From contig CAWCDJ010000006.1 in assembly GCA_963794265.1 (NCBI GenBank), positions 18,958 through 82,957 on the forward strand: DNA of 64,000 nt. Reading direction: 5' to 3'. Shown here piece by piece: positions 25,155-32,565 of the stretch. How positions within the stretch are numbered: position 1 is the stretch's first letter; the number at the start of each line of letters is the position of its first letter. The translations under genes were made by a program, and so were the position numbers. Source of the stretch: CAWCDJ01 sp963794265. Lineage in GTDB: Bacteria; Acidobacteriota; Terriglobia; Bryobacterales; Bryobacteraceae. The notes beneath the pieces are model-generated. The model ran no database searches and had not been told where the DNA came from. It worked only from the letters and a program-made list of their open reading frames with translations.

Positions 25155-26206
25155 ACGCGCCTCCCGCCCAGCGTGTACACGCCGCGTTTCAGATCCGGGC
25201 ATTTCTCGATGGCTCCTTCCACTCCGTACCTGGCGATCGAAAGAACGTAGGGCAGCATGGCCTGGGCGATCGCGATGCTCGAAGAGCGGCCAAGGTCGGC
25301 GGTGAAGTTGGGGACACAGAAATGCGTGACGCCTTTGTAGATAAAAGTGGGATCGGCAAGGTTGGTGGGCCGGCTGGTCTCGATACAGCCGCCCTGGTCG
25401 ATTGCGACATCGATGACGGCGGAGCCGGGCTTCATGCGCTCCACCATGGCGCGGGTGACGACATGGGCGGTGCGGGCGCCGGCCACCAGAATGGCTCCGA
25501 TCAGGACGTCGGCGGTGGCCAGGGCTTCGGCGATGCCGTCGGGATCCGCGAGGCAGGTCTCCACGCCGTTGACGTGTTCCATGACGTGGCGGAGCTTATC
25601 GGGGTCGCGGTCGAATGCGATCACGCGCGCGCCGGCGGCCGCGGCCCTGCGAATGGCGGCGAAACCTACCGCCCCGGCACCCAAAACCACGACGCGCGCC
25701 GGCGGCACACCCGGGGTTCCGCCGAGCAGAATTCCCCGTCCGCCGGAACTGGAGCGCAGCAGATGGGCGGCGATGGTGGCGGTCATCTGGCCGGCGACTT
25801 CGCTGACCGCGGCGAGCACGGGCAGGCGGCCGCCCTCATCCTGGATCACTTCGCAGCCGATGGCGGTGATGCATCGTTCGGCGATTTGATCGATCAGGGC
25901 GCGGTCGGCCACGGCCATGTGGTAAAAGGCCATGACGGCGGTGTAGGGCCGCGCGAAGCCGAGTTCCTCATGGGTGGGGCGGCTGATTTTGGGGAGGAGG
26001 TCGGCGCGCTGGATCACTTCGGCGGGCGAGTAAGCGATCTGGGCGCCCGCGCGAATGTATTCGTCATCCGAGTACATGGCGCCCTCGCCCGCGCCGGATT
26101 CCACCCAAAGCGTGTGCCCCGCACCGGCGAGCCGGCGGACCACCGGCGGCGTGAGCCCCACCCGGCGGTCGTGAGCCCCGCGCTCGCGGATTACCCCGAT
26201 GTTCAT
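25151..26206 (-). CDS. ald: Alanine dehydrogenase-like NAD-dependent enzyme
   Basis: A 351-residue product. The start ATG 26206 overlaps the preceding stop (ATGA). The N-terminal domain 'MNIGVIRERGAHDRRVGLTP' and 'FYHMAVADR' (with the His position equivalent to the Ald active site) and a Rossmann motif 'VVVLGAGAVGFAAIRRAAAAGA' fit the alanine dehydrogenase / transhydrogenase-alpha family. 'VIDVAIDQGGCIETSRPT' and 'CVPNFTADLGRSSS' are typical Ald signatures. It would oxidatively deaminate alanine to pyruvate or run the reverse. A related function such as another amino-acid dehydrogenase cannot be excluded. Confidence 0.85.
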   Translation of the reverse strand: MNIGVIRERGAHDRRVGLTPPVVRRLAGAGHTLWVESGAGEGAMYSDDEYIRAGAQIAYSPAEVIQRADLLPKISRPTHEELGFARPYTAVMAFYHMAVADRALIDQIAERCITAIGCEVIQDEGGRLPVLAAVSEVAGQMTATIAAHLLRSSSGGRGILLGGTPGVPPARVVVLGAGAVGFAAIRRAAAAGARVIAFDRDPDKLRHVMEHVNGVETCLADPDGIAEALATADVLIGAILVAGARTAHVVTRAMVERMKPGSAVIDVAIDQGGCIETSRPTNLADPTFIYKGVTHFCVPNFTADLGRSSSIAIAQAMLPYVLSIARYGVEGAIEKCPDLKRGVYTLGGRRV

Positions 26207-26673
26207 AGGACACCGGCGGGCGTGTAGGCGTCGAGCAACTGTGCGCGAATGGCATGCAGCCGCGCGGAGGTAACCGTCAGGATCGCGCGCATGAACATGA
26301 ACCCGAAAGCGTAATCCTCTTCGCACGCGTGGCGCAGGCGGGCGCCATCGAATGCCAGGGCGTGGACCTCTTCCAGAGCGCGAGCCTGGAACTGCTTGCC
26401 ATTGTCGCCGGTGACCGACGACCAGCCCAGGATCTCTCCGGCGTAGAGGGTGGAAACCCGAAGCGGCCGTCCGGGAAGTTCCACCTCCAGCGCCACATTG
26501 CCCGAGATGAGCAGGTAGAGCAGGCTGGAGTGGTCGCCTTCGTGGAAGATCGCGTCCCCGGGGGCGAAGCGGACTTCGGCGGCCATGGCGGCCAGGCGGT
26601 CCACGTGTTCAGGCCAGAAACGGGACACAAACGGATGCTCCCGAAGCAGATCGGTAACGGTCGGGTTTTCCAT
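26203..26673 (-). CDS. Cyclic-nucleotide-binding-domain protein without DNA-binding domain
   Basis: A 156-residue product. The start ATG 26673 is chosen because GGAGGT lies 4 bases upstream; a GTG two codons earlier overlaps that site. Residues 15-130 form a CNB fold ('FAPGDAIFHEGDHSSLLYLLISGNVALEV' in outline, 'LYAGEILGWSSV'). There is no helix-turn-helix after it; the C-terminus is one or two helices. It opens an operon coupled by 4-base overlaps to the alanine-dehydrogenase-like and CoA-transferase genes, so it may act as a sensor subunit or allosteric partner for these enzymes. That role is inference from gene order. Confidence 0.75.
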   Translation of the reverse strand: MENPTVTDLLREHPFVSRFWPEHVDRLAAMAAEVRFAPGDAIFHEGDHSSLLYLLISGNVALEVELPGRPLRVSTLYAGEILGWSSVTGDNGKQFQARALEEVHALAFDGARLRHACEEDYAFGFMFMRAILTVTSARLHAIRAQLLDAYTPAGVL

Positions 26674-26750
26674 GCACACCTCCCAGGTGGTGCTTTATAC
26701 AATATTCGGACCTTTTACGCCGGAATGCAAGGTGATATAGAATCTCCCTG

Positions 26751-27617
26751 ATGGAACCTTCTCGCCGTCGATTTCTATTTGCCGCAGCCGCCGGGTCTCT
26801 GGCCGCTGCTGCGGCGCCCGCTTCCGAGCGGCTGCCGATCCGCAAAGCCGTGGAGTTCAGCATGCTGCCGAACTCGATGGGAGTGCTGGAGCGATTTCAG
26901 CTCGCGCGGGAAGCGGGCTTCGAGGCGATCGAATGCCCGACCACGCCGGAACAGGCGAAAGCCGAGGAGATGCTGGAAGCATCCCGCAAGGTCAGCCTGC
27001 CGATCCACTCGGTGATGAATCAGGAGCACTGGCGCAGTCCGCTCTCCTCGCCCGACCCGGCGGTGGTGGAGAAGAGCATGGAGGGCATGCGCACCAGCCT
27101 GCACAATGCCAAGCTGTGGGGCGCGGATACCGTGCTGCTGGTACCGGCCGTCGTGACCCCGGAGGTGACGTATGCGGAGGCATGGGAGCGGAGCCAGAAG
27201 CAGATCCGGAAACTGATCCCCCTGGCACAGGAACTGAAGATTGTCATCGGCCTCGAAGAAGTCTGGAACAAGTTCCTGCTCAGCCCGCTCGAGTTCGCGA
27301 AATACGTGGACGAATTCCAGAGCCCGTGGATCCGCGCGTATTTCGACGTGGGCAACGTGGCGATCAACGGCTACCCGCAGGATTGGATCCGCACCCTCAA
27401 CAAGCGGATCTGCAAGGTCCACATCAAGGACTTCTCTTTCCGCAAGAGCGTAGCCGCATTCACGCCGCTGCTCGAAGGCGATATCGACTGGAAAGCGGTG
27501 CATGCCGCACTGACGGAGATCGGGTACAAGGGTACGGCGACCGTGGAGCTGCGGGGCGGCGACGGCGACTACTTAAAGGAAGTGAACCGCCGGTTCGAGA
27601 AGATCCTGCAAGGATAA
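26751..27617 (+). CDS. Tat-exported sugar phosphate isomerase/epimerase-like protein
   Basis: A 288-residue product. The N-terminus 'EPSRRRFLFAAAAGSLAAAA' is a twin-arginine signal. The mature part is an AP-endonuclease-2/xylose-isomerase-type TIM barrel: 'LAREAGFEAIECPTTPE', 'IHSVMNQEHW', 'LEEVWNKFLLSP', 'AYFDVGNVAINGYP', 'KVHIKDFSFR', 'TATVELRGGDGDYL'. Metal-binding Glu/Asp/His positions are present. It probably acts on sugars in the periplasm; the substrate is unknown. It is divergent from the cyclic-nucleotide operon across about 75 bases that must hold both promoters. Confidence 0.85.
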   Translation: MEPSRRRFLFAAAAGSLAAAAAPASERLPIRKAVEFSMLPNSMGVLERFQLAREAGFEAIECPTTPEQAKAEEMLEASRKVSLPIHSVMNQEHWRSPLSSPDPAVVEKSMEGMRTSLHNAKLWGADTVLLVPAVVTPEVTYAEAWERSQKQIRKLIPLAQELKIVIGLEEVWNKFLLSPLEFAKYVDEFQSPWIRAYFDVGNVAINGYPQDWIRTLNKRICKVHIKDFSFRKSVAAFTPLLEGDIDWKAVHAALTEIGYKGTATVELRGGDGDYLKEVNRRFEKILQG

Positions 27618-27632
27618 GGCTTCCGCGCCGGT

Positions 27633-29438
27633 TTAATTCCCGCCGAAGAGCCACAACTTGAGCGGCTGGTACAGCAGGTAGAGAACGCCGAGGGCCAGCC
27701 ACACCATGGAACTGGCCGAGAGCAGGCGGGCGGTGACGCGCAATTCCGGCGTGCGGTCCAGTTGGAGCAGCGGACCTTCTTTTTGCGCCGCGGTGCGGTC
27801 ATAGAGGAACAGCGGGGCGGCGGCAAACACGGCGAAGATCGGGAACCATACCGCAGTCACCGTTTCCCCGTGTCGAGCCTGCCCGGGCCAGAGGAAGCCC
27901 GTGGATTTCACCACGTCCGCGATAGCGAGCGCGGCCAGCGCCAGGTGGCGGATCGCGAGGGCGCGCCCGGCGGATTTCAAGCCGGTCATGAGGCTGCGCG
28001 AACGCAGGACGGCCGCCTTCCCGGACAGGCGCTCGACCACGCAAACGACCGGCCAGAGGCAATCGCCGATCACCCAGCGGGAGCTGAACATGGTAAGCGA
28101 TCTGGCCTGCGTGGCTACCAGCGCGGGGGTCGCCTTCACCAGTTTCCAGAAGACGCGGAAGGAGCCGAATCTACGCATCCGGGCTTTTTCGTCCAGCGCG
28201 ATCAGCGCCGCGACCGCCCGTACCAGGTTGTCCGAGAATACCAGCAGGATCGCCGCGACCACGGGAACGAGCGCATCGCGCAGCAGTGCCGCCGGGAGCA
28301 GCTTTCGGCCCAACGATGACATTATGGCGATGAGCGCCAGGAGCACGCCCCAGATGGGCAGCAGCAGGCAGGCAAACGCTCCCAGGTGCCGCAGCAGGAA
28401 TGCCTTCGACCGTCGCAGCGCGAAGAATTCGGCGTCTATCGCGTTGTGGAAGCGGCGCGCGAACTCGATTGCCGATGCGGGGCGGGCAGCGGGGTCGCGC
28501 GCGAGCCCGGCCAGGACGGCGTCCGACACGTCGCCCGGCACTTTCGCGACGCGGGCCGGCGGCTTGGGACTGCCGCTGCGGTGGAATTCGACCAGCTGGC
28601 TGGTTTTGCCGGTAAAGGGCAGCTCGCCGCAGACCAGGGAGTAAGCGACGACGGCCAGGCCATAAATATCGGAACGAAAATCGACTTCCTCTCCCAGCGC
28701 CTGCTCCGGCGACATGTATGCGGGAGTCCCGACCAGGCTTCCCGGCATGGTCTGGCCGCCATCGCTACCGAAGGATCCGGAGGAGGGATTCGATGCAAAG
28801 TGGGGCATGGCAACGGTCTCCGCCATCTCGGCCCGGACCGGTTCCAGCACCATCGCCACGGTCTCGCCTTCGCCGGCAGCAACGGACATGATCGGGGCGA
28901 CCGCCTCCAGCGCCGGGCCGGGTTGCGGCTCTCCCGCCAGCTTCATCTTGGCCACCCCGAAATCGAGCACCTTGACGGTGTATCCGCCGCGGCCGTTCGG
29001 TTCCAGCCAGATGTTATCGGGCTTCAGGTCGCGGTGTACGATGCCATGCCGGTGCGCGTCGTCCAGCGCGAGGCCGATCTGGTCCAGGAGGTCGGCAACC
29101 AAGGGAAGGGCGGGCCGCGGCTGCGCCTGCTGGAATGCCGAGAGCGTCTGGCCGTCGAGGAGTTCCATCACGAGATACGGAACGTGGCCCCTGGCGGTCA
29201 CGGCGATTCCGAAATCTGTGACATTCACGATATTCGGATGGCGCAGCCGGCCGCAGGCCTGCGCTTCGCGCTGGAAACGCGCCAGAAAATGGGGGTCCGC
29301 CGCCCACTTGGGAGCGATCACCTTTACGGCCACCACGCGCGTAGTTCCAATGTGAGTGGCCAGGTAGACGTTTCCCATGCCGCCCGCGCCGAGTTGGCGG
29401 TCGATGCGGTATTTGCCGTCTAGAATTTCACCGATCAT
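27633..29438 (-). CDS. Membrane-anchored Ser/Thr protein kinase
   Basis: A 601-residue product from ATG 29438. The kinase domain spans about residues 9-330: glycine loop 'LGAGGMGNVYL' at 16-26, Lys39 in 'VVAVKVI', catalytic 'HRDLKPDN' (Asp137), 'DFGVAKM' and 'GTPAYMSPEQALG'. An Ala/Glu insert of about 60 residues lies between DFG and the activation-segment GTP motif, which is longer than usual. The C-terminal 240 residues hold several hydrophobic segments, so the protein is a polytopic membrane kinase with no extracellular PASTA repeats. It would phosphorylate cytoplasmic proteins; targets are unknown. It stands alone. Confidence 0.9.
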   Translation of the reverse strand: MIGEILDGKYRIDRQLGAGGMGNVYLATHIGTTRVVAVKVIAPKWAADPHFLARFQREAQACGRLRHPNIVNVTDFGIAVTARGHVPYLVMELLDGQTLSAFQQAQPRPALPLVADLLDQIGLALDDAHRHGIVHRDLKPDNIWLEPNGRGGYTVKVLDFGVAKMKLAGEPQPGPALEAVAPIMSVAAGEGETVAMVLEPVRAEMAETVAMPHFASNPSSGSFGSDGGQTMPGSLVGTPAYMSPEQALGEEVDFRSDIYGLAVVAYSLVCGELPFTGKTSQLVEFHRSGSPKPPARVAKVPGDVSDAVLAGLARDPAARPASAIEFARRFHNAIDAEFFALRRSKAFLLRHLGAFACLLLPIWGVLLALIAIMSSLGRKLLPAALLRDALVPVVAAILLVFSDNLVRAVAALIALDEKARMRRFGSFRVFWKLVKATPALVATQARSLTMFSSRWVIGDCLWPVVCVVERLSGKAAVLRSRSLMTGLKSAGRALAIRHLALAALAIADVVKSTGFLWPGQARHGETVTAVWFPIFAVFAAAPLFLYDRTAAQKEGPLLQLDRTPELRVTARLLSASSMVWLALGVLYLLYQPLKLWLFGGN

Positions 29439-29828
29439 GGAAGATCCGGAACGTCAGCCGACATCATAGCAATGGCCGGGTACGCAGGGTAACCGGCGCG
29501 CCGTACGGGAATGGCCGGCGAAGGATAGCAGGAAACATTGTGTCGGGGCGTGCTGAAATTGGCGGCCAGGTGGTTGGTTAAACCCCAGCAGTGCCGGTAC
29601 TGTTCATTCGCGCACCCATCTGCCACCCGGCGACCGTGCGGGCACTGGTTCTTTTGGCGTACCCTATAGTTAAGACATTGATTTGTACCGATCCGACGAC
29701 TTGTCCTCAGTTCCCAGCCGGGAACCACCGATTACTGGGTAATGTGGTTCCAAACCAGCGCCGTACGCTCCGCAACCGTCGAGGCAGGTTTCGGCCGCAA
29801 AGAACCTTTTAACTTGGGAGTACCACTT
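29439..29828. other. Intergenic region between kinase and Crp/Fnr genes
   Basis: No gene is supported. The stretch contains the divergent promoters of the kinase and Crp/Fnr genes and a strong dyad at 29721-29751. 'tatagt' near 29661 could be a -10 element for the rightward gene, but its -35 partner is poor. Confidence 0.4.
29721..29751. promoter_or_regulatory. Extended dyad upstream of the Crp/Fnr gene (candidate operator)
   Basis: GGAACCAC (29721-29728) and GTGGTTCC (29744-29751) are perfect arms, and inside them ATTAC and GTAAT pair around 'tgg'. The dyad sits about 78 bases before the ATG of a Crp/Fnr-type regulator, a common place for autoregulation. It does not match the E. coli CRP or FNR consensus. 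No T-run follows, so a terminator is unlikely. Confidence 0.45.
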
Positions 29829-30557
29829 ATGCCGAATGGCGCAAAACTGAGTGCTACGCGGGAGATGGAAGATGCCCTCATGTACCTTCCGCGCAAGGGC
29901 GTAACCGATTTCCGCAAAGGCCAAATCATCTTTGATGAGCACCAACCCTCGAAGGGCCTCCACCTGGTGGTCCAGGGTCGCGTGAAAGTCACGGTGGCGC
30001 TCGACGACGGAACGCAAACCGTGGTCGATATTTTTACCACGGATGACTTCTTTGGAGAAAGTTCCCTCCTCGGGTCCAACCAGCACACGGAACGGGCGAT
30101 GGCCCTGGACAACGTGACTCTGATGTCCTGGACCAGCTCGGAAATCGAGGAGCAGGTAGAGCGACAGCCCCGCCTGGGAATCGCACTCGTACAGATGCTT
30201 GTCAAACGAGGGCTCGACTACGAAGAGCGCTTGCAGAGTTTCGCTTTGGATAAGACGCCCGAGCGCGTCGTCCGCGCGTTGCTCCGCTTCGCCGAGCGGT
30301 TGGGGACCCGCATGGAAGACGGTTCCGTCAAGATTCCGCCGTTGACCCACCAGGTGATTTCGGAATACGTGGGGACGTCGCGCGAGATCGTCACCTTCCA
30401 GATGAACCACCTCCGGCAGAAGGGCCTGATGCGGTATTCCAGGAAGGGAATTCAGGTATATGTCGATGCTTTGAGGGAGCATCTGCAGGCGCAAACGCGA
30501 CAGAATGTGAACTGGCCGCGGCCGGAAGAAAAGACTTTCGGCGCCGGTCCGTTTTAA
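29829..30557 (+). CDS. Crp/Fnr family transcriptional regulator
   Basis: A 242-residue product. I start at ATG 29829 ('MPNGAKLSATREMEDAL'), preceded by 'gggag'; the open frame continues upstream without a better site. The N-terminal effector domain shows 'FRKGQIIFDEHQPSKGLHLVVQGRVKV' in outline and 'FGESSLLG'. The dimerisation helix follows at about 125-150, and a winged helix-turn-helix with 'LTHQVISEYVGTSREIV' and 'LRQKGLMRYSRKG' is at the C-terminus. There are no Cys residues for an Fe-S cluster, so it is not a classical oxygen-sensing FNR. It may regulate itself through the upstream dyad. Confidence 0.88.
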   Translation: MPNGAKLSATREMEDALMYLPRKGVTDFRKGQIIFDEHQPSKGLHLVVQGRVKVTVALDDGTQTVVDIFTTDDFFGESSLLGSNQHTERAMALDNVTLMSWTSSEIEEQVERQPRLGIALVQMLVKRGLDYEERLQSFALDKTPERVVRALLRFAERLGTRMEDGSVKIPPLTHQVISEYVGTSREIVTFQMNHLRQKGLMRYSRKGIQVYVDALREHLQAQTRQNVNWPRPEEKTFGAGPF

Positions 30558-30669
30558 CTTCGGTCAGCATTCGCGTGTTGTCTAAATTCAGGAAATAAAA
30601 AGCGTTTACACGCCGGTCGCCGCTCGGGTACATTGAGACGGACACGACTCTGGGTCCCCGAGGGTAGCG

Positions 30670-31380
30670 ATGAATTTACGTTTCTCGTTGGTGTCGGCGA
30701 TACTAGCCGGAGCACTGGCATTAAGCGCGGCCGGCCGGGAATCCGAGCCCGCGGGAAACCCGGCGAACGCACCCGCGGCATCTTCCCAGGCGCCGGTGCT
30801 GAAGAGCTTCGAGCCTGAGGACAGCGTATTGGTGACGCTTCCAGGTCCGCGGGTGAAGCCTGCCGTCCCGGCACCACCGCCCGCGGAATCCCCGGCCCTG
30901 GCACCCGCGCCGGAGCCCGGGACTGTGGCGAAACCTGCGAGTCCCGATCCGGCGGCAACCCTCAGGCCGCCTGCGCTCCCGGTTTTCCCTCCGGAGTTTC
31001 AGCGGGATAGCGCCGTTTTCTGCCAGCACCGTATCGCTCAGTGGACCGTGGCCGATGCGTACAACCTGTTCGGGGAACCCGTTCGCGAACGTCCGGCATA
31101 CTCGGACAACAAGGCGGAGAACGGACGGATTTATGCGTTCAACGATCCCACCGGGCACTACCGCTCCCTGGAACTCGATTTCGCCGCGGGCAGCAACCTC
31201 CTTCGTACTGTTTTCGTTTACCCCCGCAGCATGACCTGGGAAGAGTGCCGCAAGCTCTGGGGTGCCAAGGTCGCCGCGACCGGGGCGAACAACGGGAGAA
31301 CCTTCTATTCGTATTTGAACCGCCACCTGGACGTGCTGGTCGATCCTGCCGGCAAGGTCGTCAGTCTGGGGCTCTACTAG
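30670..31380 (+). CDS. Exported hypothetical protein, Pro-rich N-terminal half
   Basis: A 236-residue product. A signal peptide ('FSLVSAILAGALALSAAG') is followed by about 90 residues of Pro/Ala-rich linker and a folded C-terminal domain from about 110 ('WTVADAYNLFGEPVRERP', 'LELDFAAGSNLLRTVFVYP', 'DVLVDPAGKVVSLGLY'). The C-terminal domain looks like a small beta-rich periplasmic module. It lies between the Crp/Fnr regulator and the M48 peptidase, all on the same strand but with separate gaps of about 110 bases. No family is recognised. Confidence 0.65.
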   Translation: MNLRFSLVSAILAGALALSAAGRESEPAGNPANAPAASSQAPVLKSFEPEDSVLVTLPGPRVKPAVPAPPPAESPALAPAPEPGTVAKPASPDPAATLRPPALPVFPPEFQRDSAVFCQHRIAQWTVADAYNLFGEPVRERPAYSDNKAENGRIYAFNDPTGHYRSLELDFAAGSNLLRTVFVYPRSMTWEECRKLWGAKVAATGANNGRTFYSYLNRHLDVLVDPAGKVVSLGLY

Positions 31381-31490
31381 GCGACAATTCTCGCGCTCCG
31401 GGTAACCCCAATTAAGGCGCCCGCGTTTAACTCTTAAGGGTACAGAGCGGTACAGTGGCGTATAGTGTACGAATAGAGGAGTTATCGACA

Positions 31491-32501
31491 ATGGTACGTC
31501 GATCGGCTTTACGGGCGGCAGTCGCGGTTGTGCTGAGCGTACTGGTCTCAGGCGCATTCGCAGCGGACAACAAGAAGAAAGATCCCGACGCCATCGGAGA
31601 TCGTGATGTCGGCAAGGGCGTAAATTTCTATTCGCTCGAGAAGGAAATCGCCCTCGGCAAGCAATTGGCGCAGGAAGTGGAACGACAGGGCAAGATCATC
31701 GACGACCCGATCATCGCGGAGTACGTCAACCGGCTCGGCCAAAACCTGGTGCGGAACTCCGATGCCAAGGTGCCTTTCACGATCAAAGTGTTGGATTCGG
31801 AAGAGGTTAACGCATTTGCGCTGCCCGGCGGCTTCTTCTTCGTCAACTCCGGGCTCGTTCTGAAAGCCGATAACGAGGCGGAACTGGCCGGAGTCATGGC
31901 GCACGAGATTGCCCACGTAGCCGCCCGGCACGGCACCCGAAATGCTACGCGGGGGCAGATTGCGCAGATCGGCATGATCGCCGCGTCGATCATTATCCCT
32001 TACGGCTGGACCGGTTATGCGATCCAGCAGGGCGCAAGTATGGCGATTCCCCTGGGTTTCCTGACCTTCTCCCGCAGCATGGAGCGGGAAGCGGATTACC
32101 TGGGGCTCCAGTACATGTACAAGGCGGGCTACGATCCTACGGCGTTCGTCGATTTCTTCGAGAAGCTGGAATCGCTGGAAAAGCGTAAGCCCGGTTCCGT
32201 CTCCAAAGTCTTCGCGACGCATCCCATGACCGACGATCGAATTAAGGCCGCCCAGAACGAGATTCAGTCGATCCTGGCGCCGAAGCCCGAATACGTGGTC
32301 AACACCTCCGAGTTCAATGACGTGAAGGGCCGCCTGGCGATGCTGCACAACCGCCGCAAGGTGGATACGCAGGATCCGAGCCGTCCGAGGCTGAGGCGTG
32401 CGCCCGGAAACGGCACCGGTCCGGCGGACGCGAATGACGATGGCACCAAGCCGAAGACCGATTCGGATGAGCGACCGACGCTGAAACGCCGCGACAACTG
32501 A
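31491..32501 (+). CDS. Exported M48-family zinc metalloprotease (BepA/LoiP-like)
   Basis: A 336-residue product. The start ATG 31491 follows 'agagga'; the frame extends upstream but the signal peptide ('AVAVVLSVLVSGAFAAD') begins here. The HExxH motif 'MAHEIAHVAARHG' has His138, Glu139 and His142, with the third ligand Glu in 'SMEREADYLGLQYM'. These periplasmic peptidases maintain the outer membrane by degrading misassembled proteins. The Lys/Arg/Pro-rich tail of about 50 residues is an extra. A strong terminator follows. Confidence 0.92.
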   Translation: MVRRSALRAAVAVVLSVLVSGAFAADNKKKDPDAIGDRDVGKGVNFYSLEKEIALGKQLAQEVERQGKIIDDPIIAEYVNRLGQNLVRNSDAKVPFTIKVLDSEEVNAFALPGGFFFVNSGLVLKADNEAELAGVMAHEIAHVAARHGTRNATRGQIAQIGMIAASIIIPYGWTGYAIQQGASMAIPLGFLTFSRSMEREADYLGLQYMYKAGYDPTAFVDFFEKLESLEKRKPGSVSKVFATHPMTDDRIKAAQNEIQSILAPKPEYVVNTSEFNDVKGRLAMLHNRRKVDTQDPSRPRLRRAPGNGTGPADANDDGTKPKTDSDERPTLKRRDN

Positions 32502-32525
32502 CCGAATCCGAACAGCACAAACATA

Positions 32526-32565
32526 AAAGGGACGGGTTGCCTGGCAGCCCGTCCCTTTCCCTTTT
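32526..32565 (+). terminator. Rho-independent terminator after the M48 gene
   Basis: AAAGGGACGGG (32526-32536) pairs with CCCGTCCCTTT (32548-32558), and the stem is extended inward by TGCC/GGCA. The tail 'tccctttttatg' supplies the T-run on the plus strand. It ends at the stop codon of the convergent ADOP gene, so it may serve both sides. Confidence 0.8.
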
